Shown here one piece after another: positions 57,221-64,000 of a stretch of 64,000 nt of DNA. Under the pieces are notes generated by a model that did no database searches, was not told the DNA's origin, and was given only the letters and a program-made list of their open reading frames with translations. The DNA is taken from the NCBI GenBank assembly GCA_026826555.1, contig JAKSZT010054399.1, forward strand, positions 1,918,781 to 1,982,780, in the 5' to 3' direction. The translations under genes and the position numbers were made by a program. The stretch is from Tolypeutes matacus (Eukaryota > Chordata > Mammalia > Cingulata > Chlamyphoridae). Each line of letters begins with the position of its first letter. Within the stretch, counting starts at the first letter, position 1.

Positions 57221-57434
57221 TTTATGATAGGCTCAAAAAAGATAACCTGAAATATGTTTTAATGTTGGTCAGCATATTTTATTTTACTTTGAAAAGTTTA
57301 ATAAAGAATATTAAGAAAATACAAAACAATCACAACAATTTAAAATTTCACTCTTCGACAGTTTTTCTTTCCTCCATGATCAAAGATTCTGATTTTTGAT
57401 GTTTGTTTCTTCTTTTTATCTTCTATACTTTCAG

Positions 57435-57567
57435 CTCATTTAGAGGCTAGTTTTGAGGAGGTAGAAAACCACCTATTGCATCTGGAGGATTTATGTGGGC
57501 AGTGTGAATTAGAAAGATACAAACATATGCAATCCCAACAACTGGAAAATTACAAGAAAAATAAGAG
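57435..57567 (+). CDS. DTNBP1: Dysbindin-1 (DTNBP1), exon 6
   Basis: Acceptor CTTCTATACTTTCAG and donor AG|GTGAGT. It completes the split Thr codon and encodes from [20 protein letters not shown] to QLENYKKNK with a final split Arg (residues 119-163). It extends the coiled coil. Compared with the recalled human sequence it has His for Asn in VEN-x-LL and Tyr for Cys in ELER-x-KH. The following exon is not in the window. Confidence 0.97.
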
Positions 57568-57989
57568 GTGAGTTTGAAAACTTAGCCACAATATTTATTT
57601 TCAATCTCAAACTTTTCCATATTACTTTACATCCTATTCTTTATAAATCTGGACTGTCAAAGGGTTCAGTGTGTAAAGCTCTTTAGTAAGTTTTTAAAAA
57701 CATGATTTTTGGGGGGTACACTATCTGTTGTCATTTTATGGAGAGGAGTTCTAAAAGACTAAGGATAGGGTAAAATTATGAATCTCCACTATGAAGGTGG
57801 AGGAGAGCAGAAAAAAGAGCCAAAGTTTTCCAAGAAAGTAGGAGTCCTAACCTAATTTTCTCTAAGTGGCAAAAACTTTTTACTTTCCCCCCCCTCTTAT
57901 CTCCTTCTTTATCTCTTTTATAGAGCAGGAGGAAAGGGAACCTGGCCATAGGTTGTGGAAAGAGGCTAAATGGATTTGAATTTTTAACT
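57568..57989. other. DTNBP1 intron 6, start, no feature recognised
   Basis: No repeat or exon recognised. Confidence 0.5.
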
Positions 57990-58165
57990 CTGTCACATAC
58001 TGCTTGAGACCTGAGGCAAATTATGTAATCTTTCTTAGTCTTGATGTCTCTGGCTTATACTGGGCCTAATAGTATCCCCTTCCAAGAGTTGTGAGGATTA
58101 AATGAGATATCCTTATCAAATGAAATAAGTGCTCTGCAAATATTAATTATATTAATAGTTATTAT
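57990..58165 (+). repeat. MIR SINE
   Basis: CTCTGTCACATACTGCTTGA, TTGTGAGGATTAAATGAGAT and AAGTGCTCTGCAAATATTAA follow MIR order. Confidence 0.85.
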
Positions 58166-58639
58166 TTTTAGGCTAACCTGAACTGGAAATGGAAGAGAAG
58201 TCTAAAGGTAATAGCCTGCTAAACTAGCTAATGGCATCCCAGCTCCTGTGGTGACCATCTAGGACAGGGCTGCAAGTTGCAGGGTGGGTCTCCCTGAAGT
58301 CCATGGGGAAGTGCGTGGTAGCTGAGGGCAGGGAGGTGTGTGAGCAGCTATCATCTCTATTGGGCAGAGAAGAAATTGAAGCTTCAGTGCGGTTTAAATT
58401 ATGGGAGAAAACAGAAGTCATGAGATTGACTGCAGAGCAGATTTGGTGGAAAAGGGAGAAGGCTGGAGTGGGCAACACAGACTTGGCTTTAAGCTTATTG
58501 GTAAATTGAGTAGTTCTGGGTCTAGGGTATGGCAGTAGTGGGTTGCTAACATGACAGGAAACGGTGGTCACTCATTAAAGGAGGTTAAGAGCTGATGTGT
58601 AGGTGTAGTGGCTTACCACGCTGATGTTAAAATTTCCTA
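58166..58639. other. DTNBP1 intron 6, no feature recognised
   Basis: A 115-codon minus-strand ORF (58224-58571) has no recognisable domain. Probably a decayed repeat. Confidence 0.4.
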
Positions 58640-58735
58640 GAGGGAGTGGATGTAGCTCAAGCCATTGAGTACCTGCTTGCCACAAACGAGGTCCAGGGTT
58701 CAATGCCCCTCTCTGGTACCTCAAAAAAAAAAAAA
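58640..58735 (+). mobile_element. Old tRNA-like SINE head
   Basis: AGGGAGTGGATGTAGCTCAA and GGTCCAGGGTTCAATGCCCC, then a poly(A) run. Similar age class to 31711-31808. Confidence 0.75.
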
Positions 58736-58842
58736 TTTTTTTTTTCCTCCTAGAATGGTACCAAGAGATTGAGAAGAAAACTGAGTATTTTAGAACAAAA
58801 ATTTCCACCTAGGTGCATGTGTCCCTAGGGATGGGTCCTCAA

Positions 58843-59000
58843 GGTTAGCAAGCCATAAGAATGACCTGGAAGAGTGCTCACTACAGACTCCTGAGCCCCA
58901 GTGTCTGAGAGCCTAATTCCAGTGGGTCACTTTAAACAGGCATTCCATCCATATGCTTCTGATATGGATGGTTCAGTGGTTTGGGGACCACATTGTGAGA
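58843..59000 (+). repeat. MER5-like hAT remnant
   Basis: GTCCTCAAGGTTAGCAAGCC at the left and GGTTTGGGGACCACATTGTG at the right, with AAGAATGACCTGGAAGAGTG between, follow MER5A order. Confidence 0.6.
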
Positions 59001-59439
59001 GATTGGGGGGGTACGCTGGGGCAGGCTGCCAGTGGAAGGGCTTCGAGGGGGGCCGTGGAAAATTTGTTTGTAAAAGTTTACATGTATATGAATTTTTGTG
59101 GAGGTGGTTTCTATACATTTAACTTGCCTCACAAAGATTAAAGGGCATAGAGCCTATCACAGTATTAAGAATGGAGTCCTTGTCAGAGGAAGGCCTTTTG
59201 AATAAATGGGTGGACGTTGTGACCTAGGGGATTTCCAGACTCATGTGGGCTGGGGGAGAAGAAGAGGGGAGTAGAGTTAGAGATGGTTAGGCTAGTCTTC
59301 AATTTTAAATGAAACAAACAGGGAAGTGTTCTGCTGTGAATAAGTTAATCACGTACGTTTTAAAATAATGCAAAAAGAGTTTCAAGGAACATGAAAGGAA
59401 GGCTTAGAATTTTGAAAGGAAATGTTTTCAGGAGGCTGG

Positions 59440-59600
59440 GCAGCTTAGGTACAGGTTGTATGAACCTACATGGTTTTCTCATGTGTAAAATGGGGATAAT
59501 AATGGTGCCTTCTAGGGTTCTTTTAAGGAACGAATTAGTACAGTGCTTAGAATAGTGCAAACACTATTTGCTATGGTATTTGCTATGTCAGTATTAGGCA
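59440..59600 (+). repeat. MIR SINE, degraded
   Basis: TTTTCTCATGTGTAAAATGG, GGGATAATAATGGTGCCTTC and TAGTACAGTGCTTAGAATAG. Confidence 0.75.
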
Positions 59601-59712
59601 ACACTAGCGTGCTTGTATTATTACTTGTTCAAAGACAAATGAATGGGTATTCCACATTTTTAATATGAGTTCTTTTTTTTTAGCTAGTTGGATATAAAAA
59701 TTGTATGAATAT

Positions 59713-60118
59713 TGTGGCAGTTTGAAATTATTTTATGAATCCCAAAAAGAGAAATATGTTTTAAACTAGCCCATTCCTGTGGGTATGAGATCCGTTTGAC
59801 TGGTTTACATCAGTGGGGCATGATTCATACTGAGTCTCCACCCTCTTGCTGGGTCTGATTGAAAAACGGAGACATGCCAGAAGAAAGAGCTCTGCCATTT
59901 TTGACCCTGCCATGTGACAGAAAGGAGGGGCTCCAGCAGCTGAGGCCTCTGGGAGAGAGGAGCCATTTGCCTGATAGCTTGCAAAAATTAATCATGCATT
60001 TTCAGGTCCCAACCCCTGGTCCTGTGGGTGTGAACCCATTTGTTTTGTAAAAAGGATCTTTGAAGATGTTCTTAATTAAGGTGTGCCCAAAGCAAATAAA
60101 GATAGGCCAAATTTTAAA
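59713..60118 (+). mobile_element. MaLR-like LTR, 5' part
   Basis: Starts TGTGGCAGTTTGAAATTATT, comparable to the start of the copy at 25604-26044 read in reverse. Contains CCTGTGGGTGTGAACCCATT and AAGATGTTCTTAATTAAGGT. It is cut off at about 60118 without the 3' end. Confidence 0.6.
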
Positions 60119-60518
60119 AAATTATAAAATTAATTTCTAGTTCTCAAGGGCAGCATGAGATTAAAATCATAAGATTTTTTTTTTTTTTTTTAACTTCAAG
60201 GGTGAGAAATTTAAATTAACTGGTACCTTTATTGACTTTCTAAGACTTTGTTTGAAAAATATATATATATGTAGATATTTATTTAATAGTTCCTCATAGA
60301 ATCTTCACAAAATAAATATTTATGAATAAATGCCAAGTTATTTTGCATCCAATTGTTTAGTAAGACAGCCTTGTGATTGAAGATGAAGTCATATTTTTAT
60401 CCTGAAATGATTATTACTGGTTTAATTTACAATTTTTAATAACAGAAATACAATTTGTTTTGGTTAGTGTGAGAAGTCCTTGAAAATATACATAGGAATT
60501 TCTTCTTTGCTGCTTGCT
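60119..60518. other. DTNBP1 intron 6, no feature recognised
   Basis: AT-rich, with a poly(T) at about 60176-60191 and a short (AT)n at 60259-60270. Confidence 0.45.
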
Positions 60519-60571
60519 ACCTATCCTCTTTTAGGCTTGGTTTTAACCTATCCTCTTTTAGGATTGGTTTT
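60519..60571 (+). repeat. Tandem duplication, 27-bp period
   Basis: ACCTATCCTCTTTTAGGCTT and ACCTATCCTCTTTTAGGATT start two adjacent copies at 60519 and 60546, nearly identical. Confidence 0.93.
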
Positions 60572-60689
60572 CTTATCTGTAAAATAGAGATAATGGCACT
60601 TTGATGCAGGGTTGTTGACCATAAAGAGACAATTTTTTTAAAGGGTCAAATTAAGGACTGTTTAGCTAACAGAATCACTGGCAATTCTT

Positions 60690-60792
60690 TTTTTTTTTTC
60701 TTTTTTCTTTTTACCAGGAGGTCCCGGGGAATGAACCCAGGTCCCTCCATATGGGAGACTGACACCCAACCATCTGAGCCACATCTGCCCCC
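60690..60792 (-). mobile_element. tRNA-derived SINE, short head-only subtype
   Basis: Antisense copy: poly(T), ACCAGGAGGTCCCGGGGAAT, and head ending CCACATCTGCCCCC. The exact target duplication CACTGGCAATTCTT lies at 60676-60689 and 60793-60806. Confidence 0.93.
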
Positions 60793-60806
60793 CACTGGCA
60801 ATTCTT

Positions 60807-61239
60807 AATTCTAGTTAATGTGCCTTTCTAAATACAAATAGTGGAAATACTGAATATGTAGCATTGCTTAGCTCTATTTATAAACTATAATCTTTCTGAA
60901 ACTCAGCTTATTTTATATAAATATAAAAAGATGAAGTGTCTTTTTAAAAGAAACTTTCTGGAAATAATTCAAGTTATAATAAACTTGTGGCTGACTAATT
61001 GGTCAAAATATAAATAATTTAATATATTTGATTTGACAACATTGAGATTTTAGAGCAAGTTTATTCAGTCAAATGTAGATTGATCAAAATATAAAATATC
61101 TTTTAAATAAATCATGTAGCGCATTTACTATTCAGAGATGTTTTACTTACACTTTTATTTCTGGATGATTACTTTAATTCAATCTTGAGGTATCAGAACT
61201 GGGAATATAGTGAAGACTAGTGTGATGACACCATAATAT
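60807..61239. other. DTNBP1 intron 6, no feature recognised
   Basis: AT-rich unique-looking sequence. Confidence 0.45.
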
Positions 61240-61437
61240 ATATATATATATATTTTTTAACTTTATTTTGTACATTTAATAATTGAAAACATAAGCAATT
61301 AAAAACTAAAAAAAAAAAACACAGATGAATAAATATATACATTTCTCAATTAAATGTAATGGATACATGTAAATTTTGTTGTTTTGTTTTTTGTTTGTTT
61401 TTTTGTTTTTTTGTGTGTGAATCAAACAATATATTAT

Positions 61438-62887
61438 ACAATATATTTGGTTCATAGTAATGCATTCATACAGTATTTGTCCTTTTGTGTCTGGCTTGCT
61501 TCACTCAACATAATGTCCTCCAGGTTCATCCATGTTGCCATATGTTTTATGACTTCATTTCTTCTTACAGCTGTATAATATTCCATCGTGTGAATAGACC
61601 ACAGTTTGTTTATCCATTCATCTGTTGATGGACACCTGGGTTGTTTCCAACTTTTGGCAATGGCGAATAATGTGGCCTATGAACATCGGTATGCAGATGT
61701 CTGTTCGTGTCACTGCTCTCAGTTCTTCTGGATATATACCCAGTAGTGGTATTGCAGGGTCACATGGCAAGTCTATATTCATCTTCTTTAGGAACTGCCA
61801 AACAGTCCTCCATAGTGGTTGTACCATCCTGCATTTCCACCAACAGTGAGGAAGTGTTCCTATCTCTCCACATCCTCTCCAACACTTGTAGTTCTCTGTC
61901 TTTTTAATAGTGGCCATTCTGATAGGTGTGAAATGATATCTCATTGTAGTTTTGATTTGCATTTCGCTAATCATGAGTGATGTTGAGCATTTCTTCATGT
62001 GTTTTTTTGCCATTTGTATTTCTTCTTCGGAGAAATGTCTATTCAAGTCTTTGGCCCATTTTTTAATTGGGTCATTTGTCTTTTTATTGTTGAGTTGCAA
62101 CATCTCTTTATATATCCTGGATATTAAACCTTATTAGATATGTGATTTCCAAATATTTTTTCCCATTGAGTCAGCTGCCTTTTCACCCTTCTGAAAAAGT
62201 CCTGTGAGGTGCAAAAGTGTTTATTTTTGAGGAGGTCCCATTTATCTACTTTTTCTTTTGTTGCACGTGCTTTGGGTGTGAGGTCCAAGAAACCACCACC
62301 TACTACAAGGTCTTGAAGATGTTTCCCTACATTTTCTTCCAGTAGTTTTATGGCCCTGGCTTTTATATTTAGATCTTTGATCCATTTTGAGTTGATTCTT
62401 GTATAGGGGGTGAGATAGGGGTCCTCTTTCATTCTTTTGGTTATAGATATCCAGTTCTCCCAACACCATTTGTTGAAGAGACTGTTTTCTCCCATTAGCG
62501 TGGGCTTGGTAGGTTTGTCAAAAACCAGTTGACTGTATAGGTGAGGGTTTATTTCTGGATTCTCAATTCTATTCCAGGGATCGATATGTCTATCTTTATG
62601 CCAGTACCATGCTGTTTTGACCACTGTAGCTTTGTAATATGTTTCAAGGTCAGGCAGCGAAATTCCTCCCACATTGCTCTTCTTTTTTAGAATACTTTTG
62701 GCTATTCGGGTGCACTTACCCTTCCAGATGAATTTGGTAATTGCCTTCTCTAATTCTGTAAAGTAAGTTGTTGGGATTTTGATTGGTATTGCATTGAATC
62801 TATAAATCTGTTTGGGCAAGATTGACATCTTCATGATATTTATTCTTCCAAGCCATGAACACGGAATGTCTTTCCATTTGTTTAGGT

Positions 62888-62918
<31 letters not shown>

Positions 62919-64000
62919 TAAAAATCAAAATTTTCACAATACGTACCAACATTTGCAAAATGATATATAAATATATATGCATATATGTGCCTTTGCTTAC
63001 AAAAATGTTATTTATGTATATATATAAATATATTTTAAGAGGTGCTTAGATACCCAAAATATTACACAGAACCCACTGGGATTCCCATGTTGCCCACCTC
63101 CCACACCTCTCACTACATCCCACACAAACATCTCCCACAAGTGTGGCCCACCACCCTCAATGGACTTACACATCCTGGGGCCTTGCCACCAACCATAGAC
63201 CACAGTTCACACCATAGACCACACTCTCTCCCACACAGTTCTGAGTGGTGTGTGCTGATTTAAAATGGCCTACATCCGTTGCCACAGAGGTACTCAGGAC
63301 AACCTCCAAATCCCAAAGAAGCCCCTGTATTTCAACTGCTCGTCCCCTCCCTGTCCCAAAAGTGTCAAGTGGCCACTGGCTCCACCTCATTGTTATAATT
63401 TCTTCCATTGCTAGAATCACCATATGTGAACAACAGAATACCATCAAGTCCACTCTAGTCCATAGTTCTTCCCCCAATCCTGAGGGGACTGGGATGGTGA
63501 TGTCCACTCCACCTCCAAGTAAGAGAGGGCTTATATCCCATGGATATAGTGGGTAGGATGATCCTGCCTGCAGATGCAGGCCCTCTCCATTCCCTTCTTT
63601 TAGCATTGTTTTGTAGTTTTCTGCATATAGGTCCTCTGCTTCTTTGGTTAAATTAACTCCTAGGTATTTGAGTCTTTTTGTTGCTATTGAAAATGGAATT
63701 TTCCTCCTGATTTCCTCCTCAGATTGTTCAGTACTAGTGTACAAAAACATTAGTGATTTTTGCGTGTTGATCTTATATCCTGCCACTTTGCTGAACTCAT
63801 TTATTAGTTCAAGTAGCTTTGTTGTGGATAGTTCAGGATTTTCTAAATACAGGATCATGTCATCCGCAAACAGAGTTTTACTTCCTCTTTTCCTATTTGG
63901 ATGCCTTTAATTTTTTTGTCTTGTTTAATTGCCCTAGCTAGAACTTCTAGTACAATGTTGAATAACAATGGTGACAGTGGGCATCCTTGTCTTGTTCCTG
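61438..64000 (-). pseudogene. L1 ORF2 (reverse transcriptase to C-terminus), broken and interrupted
   Basis: From the right edge leftward: [10 protein letters not shown] (frame 1), a frameshift before the catalytic FADDM (near 63850-63865), then [10 protein letters not shown] through KTMLKE (63858 to about 63595). An inserted 706-bp repeat follows. Then come [26 protein letters not shown] and [17 protein letters not shown] (to 62124), and a stop. The last part is [20 protein letters not shown] through [18 protein letters not shown] and [13 protein letters not shown]. The frame is lost again after MFIG (about 61680). The C-x3-C-x7-H-x4-C motif is intact, but the ORF as a whole cannot be translated. 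Confidence 0.9.
62889..63594 (-). mobile_element. 5'-truncated copy of the long L1 3' module, inserted in L1 ORF2
   Basis: The reverse complement matches 14890-15588 almost base for base, from GGGAATGGAGAGGGCCTGCA to ACCCACAATT. It ends in a poly(A) (T run 62889-62909). It differs by a 22-bp segment at 63501-63522 that the first copy lacks. Comparing a shared chance ORF as a proxy, 3 of 73 codon positions differ, so divergence is low. It splits the antisense ORF2 between KTMLKE and DLNKW. No clear target duplication is visible, and about 9 bp (an IKE-like triplet present in the other L1) are absent at the junction. Confidence 0.9.

Larger units (their letters stand above)
29941..64000 (+). 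other. DTNBP1: DTNBP1 gene, 5' part (exons 1-6 and introns); continues past the window
   Basis: Six exons splice in phase. Introns measure 7274, 703, 6905, 2896 and 9361 bp, and intron 6 is longer than 6.4 kb and open at the window edge. All five complete introns start GT and end AG, as does the donor of intron 6. The joined exons give 488 coding bases, about residues 1-162. This is roughly 46% of the 351-residue human protein, with the rest of the coiled coil and the C-terminal region lying downstream. No stop codon or frameshift interrupts the coding part, so the gene appears intact here. Confidence 0.97.
61240..64000 (-). mobile_element. L1 LINE, antisense, open at window edge, carrying a nested insertion
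   Basis: The minus strand carries ORF2 from the reverse-transcriptase GTRQGCP region (right edge) down to the ORF2 end at about 61430. A short 3' tail follows, with AATAAAGTT at about 61258-61268 and an A/T-rich end near 61240. The 3' UTR here is only about 0.2 kb and does not resemble the 2.7 kb one of the 6006-15588 element. It is therefore a different L1 lineage or a truncated 3' end. It lies in DTNBP1 intron 6, antisense to the gene. Confidence 0.88.

Noticed and set aside
1..64000. CRISPR arrays, operons, phage or bacterial defence systems
   Set aside because: The sequence is mammalian nuclear DNA. The regular repeats present are microsatellites, minisatellites and retroelements, with no spacer-repeat architecture.

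Overview
This 64 kb window is mammalian nuclear DNA. It has an intron-exon gene with GT-AG splice sites, a CpG-island promoter, L1 LINEs, tRNA-derived SINEs, MIR, MaLR-type LTRs and hAT-type elements. The abundant SINE has a tRNA-like head (A and B boxes), a short CCTCCTGGTG linker and a tail rich in AAATAAATAAA. It resembles the DAS-type tRNA SINEs of Xenarthra, so a sloth, anteater or armadillo is the likely source, with Pilosa a weaker guess. That taxonomic call comes from memory of repeat families and was not searched.

The only protein-coding gene I can support is the 5' part of DTNBP1 (dysbindin-1, a BLOC-1 subunit) on the + strand. Exons 1-6 lie at 29941-29996, 37271-37324, 38028-38078, 44984-45044, 47941-48073 and 57435-57567. 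They join in phase and encode about residues 1-162 of a roughly 350-residue protein. The remaining exons must lie beyond 64000. The promoter is a TATA-less CpG island at about 29.58-30.51 kb.

The first 29.5 kb is intergenic. Its main feature is a 9.6 kb L1 insertion (6006-15588) flanked by a 15-bp target duplication with one mismatch. It has a 1.8 kb 5' region, an ORF1 interrupted by a later SINE, an ORF2 broken by frameshifts and stops, and a 2.7 kb 3' region. The region also holds a probable solo LTR, MaLR-like LTRs, MIRs, an hAT-type MITE with a perfect 8-bp duplication, and a C-rich minisatellite containing a 10-N assembly gap.

The introns are loaded with SINEs in both orientations, most with clear target-site duplications, and with L1 3' fragments. 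The right end (61240-64000) is an antisense L1 ORF2. It is interrupted by a 706-bp copy of the same 3' region that ends the first L1, so this 3' module has been mobilised more than once.

I found no bacterial-style system, CRISPR array, operon or new enzyme system. The most unusual items are the L1 with its long mobile 3' module, the composite SINE at 40593-41024, and the SINE insertion that redirects the L1 ORF1 C-terminus.
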